Source of the DNA: Oenanthe sinensis
Taxonomy: Eukaryota; Streptophyta; Magnoliopsida; Apiales; Apiaceae
DNA length: 64,000 nucleotides
Assembly (NCBI GenBank): GCA_028671895.1
Contig: CM053809.1
Location: 7,113,501 to 7,177,500 of the forward strand
Direction: 5' to 3'
Shown: in pieces, positions 27,901 through 43,839 of the stretch
Numbering within the stretch: position 1 is the first letter of the stretch
How the letters are laid out: the number at the start of each line of letters is the position of its first letter
Position numbers and translations under genes: made by a program
The notes under the pieces: model-generated
What the model saw: only the letters and a program-made list of their open reading frames with translations
Database searches by the model: none
What the model was told of the DNA's origin: nothing

Positions 27901-30900
27901 TTAGGATCATTCTTGGCTCATTTGAACTTGAAAATAATTTGTAACAACTTGAGACTTCATTCTTTACTCGTTTGAACTTGAAAACAACTTGTAGATTTAT
28001 TCTTGACTCATTTGAACATCGAAAGAACTTGTAAACTCTTTTAGGATCATTCTTGGCTCAGTTGACCTTGAAAATAATTTGTAACAACTTGAGACATCTT
28101 TCTTGATTCGTTTGAACATGGAAACAACTTATAGCTTCATTCTTGACTCGTTTCAACATGGAAACAACTTGTAAACTCTTTTAGGATCATTCTTGGCTCA
28201 TTTAAACTTGAAAATAATTTGTAACAACTTGAGACTTCATTCTTTACTCGTTTGAACATGGAAACAACTTATAGCTTCATTCTTGACTCGTTTGGACATG
28301 GAAATAACTTGTAAACTCTTTTAGGATCATTCTTGGCTCATTTGAACTTGAAAGTAATTTGTAACAACTTGAGACTTCAGTCTTTACTCGTTTGAACTTG
28401 AAATCAACTTGTAGATTCATTCTTGACTCATTAGGACATGGAAACAACTTGTAAACTCTTTTAGGATCATTTTTGGCGCATTTGAACATGAAAATAATTC
28501 ATACCAACTTGAGACTTCGTTATTGACTCGTTTGAACATGGAAACAACTTATAGCTTCATTATTGACTCGTTTGAACATGGAAACAACTTGTAAACTCTT
28601 TTAGGATCATTCTTGGCTCAGTTGACCTTGAAAACAATTTGTAACAACTTGAGACTTCATTCTGGATTCGTTTGAACATGGAAACGACTTATAGCTTCAT
28701 TCTTGACTCGTTTAAACATGGAAACAACTTGTAAACTCTTTTAGGATCATTCTTGGCTCATTTAAACTTGAAAATAATTTGTAACAACTTGAGACTTCAT
28801 TCTTTACTCGTTTGAACTTGAAAACAACTTGTAGATTTATTCTTGACTCATTTGAACATCGAAACAACTTGTAAACTCTTTTAGGATCATTCTTGGCTCA
28901 TTTGAACTTGAAAGTAATTTGTAACAACTTGAGACTTCATTCTTTACTCGTTTGAACTTGAAAACAACTTGTAGATTCATTCTTGACTCATTTAGAACAT
29001 GGAAACAACTTGTAAACTCTTTTAGGATCATTTTTGGCTCATTTGAACATGAAAATAATTCATACCAACTTGAGACTTCATTATTGACACGTTTCAACAT
29101 GGAAAAGACTTATAGCTTCATTCTTGACTCGTTTAAACATGGAAACAACTTGTAAACTCTTTTAGGATCATTCTTGGCTCATTTGAACTTGAAAATAATT
29201 TGTAACAACTTGAGACTTCATTCTTTACTCGTTTGAACTTGAAAACAACTTGTAGATTTATTCTTGACTCATTTGAACATCGAAACAACTTGTAAACTCT
29301 TTTAGGATCATTCTTGGCTCAGTTGACCTTGAAAATAATTTGTAACAACTTGAGACTTCATTCTTGATTCGTTTGAACATGGAAACGACTTATAGCTTCA
29401 TTCTTGACTCGTTTAAACATGGAAACAACTTGTAAACTCTTTTAGGATCATTCTTGGCTCATTTAAACTTGAGAATAATTTGTAACAACTTGAGACTTCA
29501 TTCTTTACTCGTTTGGACATGGAAATAACTTGTAAACTCTTTTAGGATCATTCTTGGCTCATTTGAACTTGAAAGTAATTTGTAACAACTTGAGACTTCA
29601 TTCTTTACTCGTTTGAACTTGAAATCAACTTGTAGATTCATTCTTGACTCATTAGACCATGGAAACAACTTGTAAACTCTTTTAGAATCATTCTTGGCTC
29701 ATTTGACCTTGAACGTAATTATTAACAACTTGAGACTTCATTCTTTACTCGTTTGAACTTGAAAATAACTTGTAGATTCATTCTTGACTCATTAGAACAT
29801 GGAAACAACTTGTAAACTCTTTTAGGATCATTTTTGGCTCATTTGAACATGAAAATAATTCATACCAACTTGAGACTTCATTATTGACTCGTTTGAACAT
29901 GGAAACAACTTATAGCTTCATTCTTGACTCGTTTGAACATGGAAACAACTTGTAAACTCTTTTAGGATCATTCTTGGCTCAGTTGACCTTGAAAATAATT
30001 TGTAACAACTTGAGACTTCATTCTTGATTCGTTTGAAAATGGAAACGACTTATAGCTTCATTCTTGACTCGTTTAAACATGGAAACAACTTGTAAACTCT
30101 TTTAGGATCATTCTTGGCTCATTTGAACTTGAAAATAATTTGTAACAACATGAGACTTAATTCTTTACTCGTTTGAACTTGAAAACAACTTGTAGATTTA
30201 TTCTTGACTCATTTGAACATCGAAAGAACTTGTAAACTCTTTTAGGATCATTCTTGGCTCATTTGAACTTGAAAATAATTTGTAACAACTTGAGACTTCA
30301 TTCTTTACTCGTTTGAACTTGAAAACAACTTGTAGATTTATTCTTGACTCATTTGAACATCGAAACAACTTGTAAACTCTTTTAGGATCATTCTAGGCTC
30401 AGTTGACCTTGAAAATAATTTGTAACAACTTGAGACTTCATTCTTGATTCGTTTGAACATGGAAACGACTTATAGCTTCATTCTTGACTCGTTTAAACAT
30501 GGAAACAACTTGTAAACTCTTTTAGGATCATTCTTGGCTCATTTAAACTTGAAAATAATTTGTAACAATTTGAGACTTCATTCTTTACTCGTTTGAACAT
30601 GGAAACAACTTATAGCTTCATTCTTGACTCGTTTGGACATGGAAATAACTTGTAAACTCTTTTAGGATCATTCTTGGCTCATTTGAACTTGAAAGTAATT
30701 TGTAACAACTTGAGACTTCAGTCTTTACTCGTTTGAACTTGAAATCAACTTGTAAATTCATTCTTGACTCATTAGGACATGGAAACAACTTGTAAACCAT
30801 TTTAGGATCATTTTTGGCACATTTGAACATGAAAATAATTCATACCAACTTGTTGAGACTTCATTATTGACTCGTTTGAACATGGAAACAACTTATAGCT

Positions 30901-33900
30901 TCATTCTTGACTCGTTTGAACATGGAAATAACTTGTAAACTCTTTTAGGATCATTCTTGGCTCATTTGAACTTGAAAGTAATTTGTAACAACTTGAGACT
31001 TCAGTCTTTACTCGTTTGAACTTGAAATCAACTTGTAGATTCATTCTTGACTCATTAGAACTTGGAAACAACTTGTAAACTCTTTTAGGATCATTTTTGG
31101 CGCATTTGAACATGAAAATAATTCATACCACCTTGAGACTTCGTTATTGACTCGTTTGAACATGGAAACAACTTATAGCTTCATTATTGACTCGTTTGAA
31201 CATGGAAACAACTTGGAAACTCTTTTAGGATCATTCTTGGCTCAGTTGACCTTTAAAACAATTTGTAAGAACTTGAGACTTCATTCTTGATTCGTTTGAA
31301 CATGGAAACGACTTATTGCTTCATTCTTGACTCGTTTAAACCTGGAAACAACTTGTAAACTCTTTTAGGATCATTTTTGGCTCATTTAAACTTGAAAATA
31401 ATTTGTAACAACTTGAGACTTCATTCTTTACTCGTTTGAACTTGAAAACAACTTGTAGATTTATTCTTGACTCATTTGAACATCGAAACAACTTGTAAAC
31501 TCTTTTAGGATCATTCTTTGCTCATTTGAACTTGAAAGTAATTTGTAACAACTTGAGACTTCATTCTTTACTCGTTTGAACTTGAAAACAACTTGTACAT
31601 TCTTTATTGACTCGTTAGAACATGGAAACAACTTGTAAACTCTTTTAGGATCATTCTTGGCTCATTTAAACTTGAACATAATTTTTAACAACTTGAGACT
31701 TCATTCTTTAGTCGTTTGAACTTGAAAATAACTTGTAGATTCATTCTTGACTCATTTAGAACATGGAAACAACTTGTAAACTCTTTTAGGATCATTTTTG
31801 GCTCATTTGAACATGAAAATAATTCATACCAACTTGAGACTTCATTATTGACACGTTTCAACATGGAAACGACTTATAGCTTCATTCTTGACTCGTTTAA
31901 ACATGGAAACAACTTGTAAACTCTTTTAGGATCATTCTTGGCTCATTTGAACTTGAAAATAATTTGTATACTTGAGACTTCATTCTTTACTCGTTTGAAC
32001 TTGAAAACAACTTGTAGATTTATTCTTGACTCATTTGAACATCGAAACAACTTGTAAACTCTTTTAGGATCATTCTTGGCTCAGTTGACCTTGAAAATAA
32101 TTTGTAACAACTTGAGACTTCATTCTTGATTCGTTTGAACATGGAAACGACTTATAGCTTCATTCTTGACTCGTTTAAACATGGAAACAACTTGTAAACT
32201 CTTTTAGGATCATTCTTGGCTCATTTAAACTTGAAAATAATTTGTAACAACTTGAGACTTCATTCTTTACTCGTTTGAACATGGAAACAACTTATAGCTT
32301 CATTCTTGACTCGTTTGGACATGGAAATAACTTGTAAACTCTTTTAGGATCATTCTTGGCTCATTTGAACTTGAAAGTAATTTGTAACAACTTGAGACTT
32401 CAGTCTTTACTCGTTTGAACTTGAAATCAACTTGTAGATTCATTCTTGACTCATTAGGACATGGAAACAACTTGTAAACCATTTTAGGATCATTTTTGGC
32501 GCATTTGAACATGAAAATAATTCATACCAACTTGAGACTTCATTATTGACTCGTTTGAACATGGAAACAACTTATAGCTTCATTCTTGACTCGTTTGAAT
32601 ATGGAAATAACTTGTAAAGTCTTTTAGGATCATTCTTGGCTCATTTGAACTTGAAAGTAATTTGTAACAACTTGAGACTTCAGTCTTTACTCGTTTGAAC
32701 TTGAAATCAACTTGTAGATTCATTCTTGACTCATTAGAACTTGGAAACAACTTGTAAACTCTTTTAGGATCATTTTTGGCGCATTTGAACATGAAAATAA
32801 TTCATACCAACTTGAGACTTCATTATTGACTCGTTTGAACATGGAAACAACTAATAGCTTCATTCTTGACTCGTTTGAACATGGAAACAACTTGTAAACT
32901 CTTTTAGGATCATTCTTGGCTCAGTTGACCTTGAAAACAATTTGTAACAACTTGAGACTTCATTCTTTACTCGTTCGAACTTGAAAACAACTTGTAGATT
33001 TATTCTTGACTCATTTGAACATGGAACCAACTTATAAACCAACCTGTAGATTTATTCTTGACTCATTTGAACATGGAACCAACTTGTAAACCCTTTTAAT
33101 ATAATTCTTGGCTCATTTGAACTTGAAAGTAATTTGTAACAACTTGAGACTTCATTTTTTACTCGTTTGAACTTGAAAACAACTTGTAGATTCTTTATTG
33201 ACTCATTAGAACATGGAAACAACTTGTAAACTCTTTTAGGATCATTCTTGGCTCATTTAAACTTGAACATAATTTTTAACAACTTGAGACTTCATTCTTT
33301 AGTCGTTTGAACTTGAAAATAACTTGTAGATTCATTCTTGACTCATTTAGAACATGGAAACAACTTGTAAACTATTTTAGGATCATTTTTTGCTCATTTG
33401 AACATGAAAATAATTCATACCAACTTGAGACTTCATTATTGACACGTTTCAACATGGAAACGACTTATAGCTTCATTCTTGACTCGTTTAAACATGGAAA
33501 CAACTTGTAAACTCTTTTAGGATCATTCTTGGCTCATTTGAACTTGAAAATAATTTGTAACAACTTGAGACTTCATTCTTTACTCGTTTGAACTTGAAAA
33601 CAACTTGTAGATTTATTCATGACTCATTTGAACATCGAAACAACTTGTAAACTCTTTTAGGATCATTCTTCGCTCAGTTGACCTTGAAAATAATTTGTAA
33701 CAACTTGAGACTTCATTCTTGATTCGTTTGAACATGGAAACGACTTATAGCTTCATTCTTGACTCGTTTAAACATGGAAACAACTTGTAAACTCTTTTAG
33801 GATCATTCTTGGCTCATTTAAACTTGAAAATAATTTGTAACAACTTGAGACTTCATTCTTTACTCGTTTGAACATGGAAACAACTTATAGCTTCATTCTT

Positions 33901-36006
33901 GACTCGTTTGGACATGGAAATAACTTGTAAACTCTTTTAGGATCAATCTTGGCTCATTTGAACTTGAAAGTAATTTGTAACAACTTGAGACTTCAGTCTT
34001 TACTCGTTTGAACTTGAAATCAACTTGTAGATTCATTCTTAACTCATTAGAACATCAAAAAAACTTGTAAACTCTTTTAGGATCATTTTTGGCGCATTTG
34101 AACATGAAAATAATTCATACCAACTTGAGATTTCGTTATTGACTCGTTTGAACATGGAAACAACTTATAGCTTCATTCTTGACTCGTTTGAACATGGAAA
34201 CAACTTGTAAACTCTTTTAGGATCATTCTTGGCTCAGTTGACCATGAAAACAATTTGTAACAACTTGAGACTTCATTCTTTACTCGTTTGAACTTGAAAA
34301 CAACTTGTAGATTTATTCTTGACTCATTTGAACATGGAACCAACTTATAAACCAACTTGTAGATTTATTCTTGACTCATTTGAACATGGAACCAACTTGT
34401 AAACCCTTTTAATATCATTCTTGGCTCATTTGAACTTGAAAGTAATTTGTAACAACTTGAGACTTCATTCTTTACTCGTTTGAACTTGAAAACAACTTGT
34501 AGATTCTTTATTGACTCATTAGAACATGGAAACAACTTGTAAACTCTTTTAGGATCATTCTTGACTCATTTAAACTTGAACATAATTTTTAACAACTTGA
34601 GACTTCATTCTTTAGTCGTTTGAACTTGAAAATAACTTGTAGATTCATTCTTGACTCATTTAGAACATGGAAACAACTTGTAAACCCTTTTAGGATCATT
34701 TTTGGCTCATTTAAACTTGAAAATAATTCATACCTAATTGAGACTTCATTATTGACTCGTTTGAACATGGAAACGACTTATAGCTTCATTCTTGACTCGT
34801 TTAAACATGGAAACAACTTGTAAACTCTTTTAGGATCATTCTTGGCTCATTTGAACTTGAAAATAATTTGTAACAACATGAGACTTCATTCTTTACTCGT
34901 TTGAACTTGAAAACAACTTGTAGATTTATTCTTGACTCCTTTGAACATCGAAACAACTTGTAAACTCTTTTAGGATTATTCTTGTCTCATTTGAACTTGA
35001 AAGTAATTTGTAACAACTTGAGACTTCATTCTTTACTCGTTTGAACTTGAAAACAACTTGTAGATTTATTCTTGACTCATTAGAACATGGAAACAACTTG
35101 TAAACTCTTTTAGGATCATTTTTGGCTCATTTGAACATGATAATTATTCATACCAACTTGAGACTTCATTATTGACTCATTTGAACATGGAAATAACTTA
35201 TAGCTTCATTCTTGACTAGTTTGAACATGGAAATAACTTGTAAACTCTTTTAGGATCATTCTTGGCTCATTTGAACTTGAAAGTAATTTGTAACAACTTG
35301 AGACTTCATTCTTTACTCGTTTGAACTTGAAATCAACTTGTAGATTCATTCTTGACTCATTAGAACATTAAAACAACTTGTAAACTCTTTTAGGATCATT
35401 TTTGGCACATTTGAACATGAAAATAATTCATACCAACTTGAGACTTTATTATTGACTCGTTTGAACATGGAAACAACTTGTAAACTCTTTTAGGATCATT
35501 CTTGGCTCAGTTGACCTTGAAAACAATTTGTAACAACTTGAGACTTCATTATTTACTCGTTCGAACTTGAAAACAACTTGTAGATTTATTCTTGACTCAT
35601 TTGAACATGGAACCAACTTATAAAGCAACTTGTAGATTTATTATTGACTCATTTGAACATGGAACCAACTTGTAAACCCTTTTAATATCATTCTTGGCTC
35701 ATTTGAACTTGAAAGTAATTTGTAACAACTTGAGACTTCATTTTTTACTCGTTTGAACTTGAAAACAACTTGTAGATTCTTTATTGACTCATTAGAACAT
35801 GGAAACAACTTGTAAACTCTTTTAGGATCATTCTTGGCTCATTTAAACTTGAACATAATTTTTAACAACTTGAGACTTCATTCTTTAGTCGTTTGAACTT
35901 GAAAATAACTTGTAGATTCATTCTTGACTCATTTAGAACATGAAAACAACTTGTAAACTCTTTTAGGATCATTTTTTGCTCATTTGAACATGAAAATAAT
36001 TCATAC
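21915..36006. repeat. Large satellite duplication, copy A (14.1 kb)
   Basis: This block is repeated head to tail as 36007 to about 51782. Offsets between matching points are 14,092 bp on the left side, for example the rare variant AAACACGG at 21984 and 36076. They then step to 14,093, 14,376, 15,456, 15,736 and 15,776 towards the right, so order is preserved along the whole block. Rare variants inside the block match in series, including AACTTAAAAATAA and the TTGTTGAGACT three-base insertion. The left breakpoint is placed where the upstream sequences stop matching (GTAACAACTT against ATACCAACTT). The exact base cannot be fixed because the flanks are the same repeat family. Confidence 0.88.
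23000..24890. repeat. 842-bp higher-order repeat, about 2.2 copies, in copy A
   Basis: Equivalent points at 23486 and 24328 are 842 bp apart and carry the same CTTGGAGATT variant as the main 842-bp array at 18.2-21.5 kb. The match extends from about 23000 to about 24890, where the following subunit changes to the GAACATGG type. The block is therefore the same HOR family as the upstream array, separated from it by 280-bp-type units. Confidence 0.85.
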
Positions 36007-37091
36007 CAACTTGAGACTTCATTATTGACACGTTTCAACATGGAAACGACTTATAGCTTCATTCTTGACTCGTTTAAACACGGAAACAACTTGTAAACTC
36101 TTTTAGGATCATTCTTGGCTCATTTGAACTTAAAAATAATTTGTAACAACTTGAGACTTAATTCTTTACTCGTTTGAACTTGAAAACAACTTGTAGATTT
36201 ATTCTTGACTCATTTGAACATCGAAAGAACTTGTAAACTCTTTTAGGATCATTCTTGGCTCAGTTGACCTTGAAAATAATTTGTAACAACTTGAGACATC
36301 ATTCTTGATTCGTTTGAACATGGAAACGACTTATAGCTTCATTCTTGACTCGTTTCAACATGGAAACAACTTGTAAACTCTTTTAGGATCATTCTTGGCT
36401 CATTTAAACTTGAAAATAATTTGTAACAACTTGAGACTTCATTCTTTACTCGTTTGAACATGGAAACAACTTATAGCTTCATTCTTGACTCGTTTGGACA
36501 TGGAAATAACTTGTAAACTCTTTTAGGATCATTCTTGGCTCATTTGAACTTGAAAGTAATTTGTAACAACTTGAGACTTCAGTCTTTACTCGTTTGAACT
36601 TGAAATCAACTTGTAGATTCATTCTTGACTCATTAGGACATGGAAACAACTTGTAAACCATTTTAGGATCATTTTTGGCGCATTTGAACATGAAAATAAT
36701 TCATACCAACTTGTTGAGACTTCATTATTGACTCGTTTGAACATGGAAACAACTTATAGCTTCATTCTTGACTCGTTTGAACATGGAAATAACTTGTAAA
36801 CTCTTTTAGGATCATTCTTGGCTCATTTGAACTTGAAAGTAATTTGTAACAACTTGAGACTTCAGTCTTTACTCGTTTATACTTGAAATCAACTTGTAGA
36901 TTCATTCTTGACTCATTAGAACTTGGAAACAACTTGTAAACTCTTTTAGGATCATTTTTGGCGCATTTGAACATGAAAATAATTCATACCAACTTGAGAC
37001 TTCGTTATTGACTCGTTTGAACATGGAAACAACTTATAGCGTCATTATTGACTCGTTTGAACATGGAAACAACTTGTAAACTCTTTTAGGA

Positions 37092-38982
37092 TCATTCTTG
37101 GCTCAGTTGACCTTGAAAACAATTTGTAAGAACTTGAGACTTCATTCTTGATTCGTTTGAACATGGAAACGACTTATAGCTTCATTCTTGACTCGTTTAA
37201 ACATGGAAACAACTTGTAAACTCTTTTAGGATCATTCTTGGCTCATTTAAACTTGAAAATAATTTGTAACAACTTGAGACTTCATTCTTTACTCGTTTGA
37301 ACTTGAAAACAACTTGTAGATTTTATTCTTGACTCATTTGAACATCGAAACAACTTGTAAACTCTTTTAGGATCATTCTTGGCTCATTTGAACTTGAAAG
37401 TAATTTGTAACAACTTGAGACTTCATTCTTTACTCGTTTGAACTTGAAAACAACTTGTAGATTCTTTATTGACTCATTAGAACATGGAAACAACTTGTAA
37501 ACTCTTTTAGGATCATTCTTGGCTCATTTAAACTTGAACATAATTTTTAACAACTTGAGACTTCATTCTTTAGTCGTTTGAACTTGAAAATAACTTGGAG
37601 ATTCATTCTTGACTCATTTAGAACATGGAAACAACTTGTAAACTCTTTTAGGATCATTTTTGGCTCATTTGAACATGAAAATAATTCATACCAACTTGAG
37701 ACTTCATTATTGACACGTTTCAACATGGAAACGACTTATAGCTTCATTCTTGACTCGTTTAAACATGGAAACAACTTGTAAACTCTTTTAGGATCATTCT
37801 TGGCTCATTTGAACTTGAAAATAATTTGTAACAACTTGAGACTTCATTCTTTACTCGGTTGAACTTGAAAACAACTTGTAGATTTATTCTTGACTCATTT
37901 GAACATCGAAACAACTTGTAAACTCTTTTAGGATCATTCTTGGCTCAGTTGACCTTGAAAATAATTTGTAACAACTTGAGACTTCATTCTTGATTCGTTT
38001 GAACATGGAAACGACTTATAGCTTCATTCTTGACTCGTTTAAACATGGAAACAACTTGTAAACTCTTTTAGGATCATTCTTGGCTCATTTAAACTTGAAA
38101 ATAATTTGTAACAACTTGAGACTTCATTCTTTACTCGTTTGAACTTGAAAACAACTTGTAGATTTTATTCTTGACTCATTTGAACATCGAAACAACTTGT
38201 AAACTCTTTTAGGATCATTCTTGGCTCATTTGAACTTGAAAGTAATTTGTAACAACTTGAGACTTCATTCTTTACTCGTTTGAACTTGAAAATAACTTGT
38301 AGATTCTTTATTGACTCATTAGAACATGGAAACAACTTGTAAACTCTTTTAGGATCATTCTTGGCTCATTTAAACTTGAACATAATTTTTAACAACTTGA
38401 GACTTCATTCTTTAGTCGTTTGAACTTGAAAATAACTTGGAGATTCATTCTTGACTCATTTAGAACATGGAAACAACTTGTAAACTCTTTTAGGATCATT
38501 TTTGGCTCATTTGAACATGAAAATAATTCATACCAACTTGAGACTTCATTATTGACACGTTTCAACATGGAAACGACTTATAGCTTCATTCTTGACTCGT
38601 TTAAACATGGAAACAACTTGTAAACTCTTTTAGGATCATTCTTGGCTCATTTGAACTTGAAAATAATTTGTAACAACTTGAGACTTCATTCTTTACTCGT
38701 TTGAACTTGAAAACAACTTGTAGATTTATTCTTGACTCATTTGAACATCGAAACAACTTGTAAACTCTTTTAGGATCATTCTTGGCTCAGTTGACCTTGA
38801 AAATAATTTGTAACAACTTGAGACTTCATTCTTGATTCGTTTGAACATGGAAACGACTTATAGCTTCATTCTTGACTCGTTTAAACATGGAAACAACTTG
38901 TAAACTCTTTTAGGATCATTCTTGGCTCATTTAAACTTGAGAATAATTTGTAACAACTTGAGACTTCATTCTTTACTCGTTT
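37092..38982. repeat. 842-bp higher-order repeat, about 2.2 copies, in copy B
   Basis: Equivalent points at 37578 and 38420 are 842 bp apart. The segment is the copy B counterpart of 23000-24890, offset by 14,092 bp, so the HOR pair was already present before the large duplication. Confidence 0.85.
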
Positions 38983-41900
38983 GAACATGGAAACAACTTA
39001 TAGCTTCATTCTTGACTCGTTTGGACATGGAAATAACTTGTAAACTCTTTTAGGATCATTCTTGGCTCATTTGAACTTGAAAGTAATTTGTAACAACTTG
39101 AGACTTCAGTCTTTACTCGTTTGAACTTGAAATCAACTTGTAGATTCATTCTTGACTCATTAGGACATGGAAACAACTTGTAAACCATTTTAGGATCATT
39201 TTTGGCGCATTTGAACATGAAAAATTCATACCAACTTGAGACTTCATTATTGACTCGTTTGAACATGGAAACGACTTATAGCTTCATTCTTGACTCGTTT
39301 AAACATGGAAACAACTTGTAAACTCTTTTAGGATCATTTTTGGCTCATTTGAACATGAAAGTAATTCGTAACAACTTGAGACTTCATTATTGACACGTTT
39401 CAACATGGAAACGACTTATAGCTTCATTCTTGACTCGTTTAAACACGGAAACAACTTGTAAACTCTTTTAGGATCATTCTTGGCTCATTTGAACTTGAAA
39501 ATAATTTGTAACAACTTGAGACTTAATTCTTTACTCGTTTGAACTTGAAAACAACTTGTAGATTTATTCTTCACTCATTTGAACATCGAAAGAACTTGTA
39601 AACTCTTTTAGGATCATTCTTGGCTCAGTTGACCTTGAAAATAATTTGTAACAACTTGAGACATCATTCTTGATTCGTTTGAACATGGAAACGACTTATA
39701 GCTTCATTCTTGACTCGTTTCAACATGGAAATAACTTGTAAACTCTTTTAGGATCATTCTTGGCTCATTTAAACTTGAAAATAATTTGTAACAACTTGAG
39801 ACTTCATTCTTTACTCGTTTGAACATGGAAACAACTTATAGCTTCATTCTTGACTCGTTTGGACATGGAAATAACTTGTAAACTCTTTTAGGATCATTCT
39901 TGGCTCATTTGAACTTGAAAGTAATTTGTAACAACTTGAGACTTCAGTCTTTACTCGTTTGAACTTGAAATCAACTTGTAGATTTATTCTTGACTCATTA
40001 GGACATGGAAACAACTTGTAAACCATTTTAGGATCATTTTTGGCGCATTTGAACATGAAAATAATTCATACCAACTTGTTGAGACTTCATTATTGACTCG
40101 TTTGAACATGGAAACAACTTATAGCTTCATTCTTGACTCGTTTGAACATGAAAATAACTTGTAAACTCTTTTAGGATCATTCTTGGCTTATTTGAACTTG
40201 AAAGTAATTTGTAACAACTTGAGACTTCAGTCTTTACTCGTTTGAACTTGAAATCAACTTGTAGATGCATTCTTGACTCATTAGAACTTGGAAACAACTT
40301 GTAAACTCTTTTAGGATCATTTTTGGCGCATTTGAACATGAAAATAATTCATACCAACTTGAGACTTCGTTATTGACTCGTTTGAACATGGAAACAACTT
40401 ATAGCGTCATTATTGACTCGTTTGAACATGGAAACAACTTGTAAACTCTTTTAGGATCATTCTTGGCTCAGTTGACCTTGAAAACAATTTGTAAGAACTT
40501 GAGACTTCATTCTTGATTCGTTTGAACATGGAAACGACTTATAGCTTCATTCTTGACTCGTTTAAACATGGAAACAACTTGTAAACTCTTTTAGGATCAT
40601 TCCTGGCTCATTTAAACTTGAAAATAATTTGTAACAACTTGAGACTTCATTCTTTACTCGTTTGAACTTGAAAACAACTTGTAGATTTTATTCTTGACTC
40701 ATTTGAACATCGAAACAACTTGTAAACTCTTTTAGGATCATTCTTGGCTCATTTGAACTTGAAAGTAATTTGTAACAACTTGAGACTTCATTCTTTACTC
40801 GTTTGAACTTGAAAACAACTTGTAGATTTTTTTATTGACTCATTAGAACATGGAAACAACTTGTAAACTCTTTTAGGATCATTCTTGGCTCATTTAAACT
40901 TGAACATAATTTTTAACAACTTGAGACTTCATTCTTTAGTCGTTTGAACTTGAAACTAACTTGGAGATTCATTCTTGACTCATTTAGAACATGGAAACAA
41001 CTTGTAAACTCTTTTAGGATCATTTTTGGCTCATTTGAACATGAAAATAATTCATACCAACTTGAGACTTCATTATTGACACGTTTCAACATGGAAACGA
41101 CTTATAGCTTCATTCTTGACTCGTTTAAACATGGAAACAACTTGTAAACTCTTTTAGGATCATTCTTGGCTCATTTGAACTTGAAAATAATTTGTAACAA
41201 CTTGAGACTTCATTCTTTACTCGTTTGAACTTGAAAACAACTTGTAGATTTATTCTTGACTCATTTGAACATCGAAACAACTTGTAAACTCTTTTAGGAT
41301 CATTCTTGGCTCAGTTGACCTTGAAAATAATTTGTAACAACTTGAGACTTCATTCTTGATTCGTTTGAACATGGAAACGACTTATAGCTTCATTCTTGAC
41401 TCGTTTAAACATGGAAACAACTTGTAAACTCTTTTAGGATCATTCTTGGCTCATTTAAACTTGAGAATAATTTGTAACAACTTGAGACTTCATTCTTTAC
41501 TCGTTTGAACATGGAAATAACTTATAGCTTCATTCTTGACTCGTTTGGACATGGAAATAACTTGTAAACTCTTTTAGGATCATTCTTGGCTCATTTGAAC
41601 TTGAAAGTAATTTGTAACAACTTGAGACTTCAGTCTTTACTCGTTTGAACTTGAAATCAACTTGTAGATTCATTCTTGACTCATTAGGACATGGAAACAA
41701 CTTGTAAACCATTTTAGGATCATTTTTGGCGCATTTGAACATGAAAATAATTCATACCAACTTGAGACTTCATTATTGACTCGTTTGAAAATGGAAACGA
41801 CTTATAGCTTCATTCTTGACTCATTTAAACATGGAAACAACTTGTAAACTCTTTTAGGATCATTTTTGGCTCATTTGAACATGAAAGTAATTCGTAACAA

Positions 41901-43839
41901 CTTGAGACTTCATTATTGACACGTTTCAACATGGAAACGACTTATAGCTTCATTCTTGACTCGTTTAAACATGGAAACAACTTGTAAACTCTTTTAGGAT
42001 CATTCTTGGCTCATTTGAACTTGAAAATAATTTGTAACAACTTGAGACTTCATTCTTTACTCGTTTGAACTTGAAAACAACTTGTAGATTTATTCTTGAC
42101 TCATTTGAACATCGAAAGAACTTGTAAACTCTTTTAGGATCATTCTTGGCTCAGTTGACCTTGAAAATAATTTGTAACAACTTGAGACATCATTCTTGAT
42201 TCGTTTGAACATGGAAACGACTTATAGCTTCATTCTTGACTCGTTTCAACATGGAAACAACTTGTAAACTCTTTTAGGATCATTCTTGGCTCATTTAAAC
42301 TTGAAAATAATTTGTAACAACTTGAGACTTCATTCTTTACTCGTTTGAACATGGAAACAACTTATAGCTTCATTCTTGACTCGTTTGGACATGGAAATAA
42401 CTTGTAAACTCTTTTAGGATCATTCTTGGCTCATTTGAACTTGAAAGTAATTTGTAACAACTTGAGACTTCAGTCTTTACTCGTTTGAACTTGAAATCAA
42501 CTTGTAGATTCATTCTTGACTCATTAGGACATGGAAACAACTTGTATACCATTTTAGGATCATTTTTGGCGCATTTGAACATGAAAATAATTCATACCAA
42601 CTTGTTGAGACTTCATTATTGACTCGTTTGAACATGGAAACAACTTATAGCTTCATTCTTGACTCGTTTGAACATGAAAATAACTTGTAAACTCTTTTAG
42701 GATCATTCTTGGCTCATTTGAACTTGAAAGTAATTTGTAACAACTTGAGACTTCAGTCTTTACTCGTTTGAACTTGAAATCAACTTGTAGATGCATTCTT
42801 GACTCATTAGAACTTGGAAACAACTTGTAAACTCTTTTAGGATCATTTTTGGCGCATTTGAACATGAAAATAATTCATACCAACTTGAGACTTCGTTATT
42901 GACTCGTTTGAACATGGAAACAACTTATAGCTTCATTATTGACTCGTTTGAACATGGAAACAACTTGTAAACTCTTTTAGGATCATTCTTGGCTCAGTTG
43001 ACCTTGAAAACAATTTGTAACAACTTGAGACTTCATTCTGGATTCGTTTGAACATGGAAACGACTTATAGCTTCATTCTTGACTCGTTTAAACATGGAAA
43101 CAACTTGTAAACTCTTTTAGGATCATTCTTGGCTCATTTAAACTTGAAAATAATTTGTAACAACTTGAGACTTCATTCTTTACTCGTTTGAACTTGAAAA
43201 CAACTTGTAGATTTATTCTTGACTCATTTGAACATCGAAACAACTTGTAAACTCTTTTAGGATCATTCTTGGCTCATTTGAACTTGAAAGTAATTTGTAA
43301 CAACTTGAGACTTCATTCTTTACTCGTTTGAACTTGAAAACAACTTGTAGATTCATTCTTGACTCATTTAGAACATGGAAACAACTTGTAAACTCTTTTA
43401 GGATCATTTTTGGCTCATTTGAACATGAAAATAATTCATACCAACTTGAGACTTCATTATTGACACGTTTCAACATGGAAAAGACTTATAGCTTCATTCT
43501 TGACTCGTTTAAACATGGAAACAACTTGTAAACTCTTTTAGGATCATTCTTGGCTCATTTGAACTTGAAAATAATTTGTAACAACTTGAGACTTCATTCT
43601 TTACTCGTTTGAACTTGAAAACAACTTGTAGATTTATTCTTGACTCATTTGAACATCGAAAGAACTTGTAAACTCTTTTAGGATCATTCTTGGCTCAGTT
43701 GACCTTGAAAATAATTTGTAACAACTTGAGACTTCATTCTTGATTCGTTTGAACATGGAAACGACTTATAGCTTCATTCTTGACTCGTTTAAACATGGAA
43801 ACAACTTGTAAACTCTTTTAGGATCATTCTTGGCTCATT

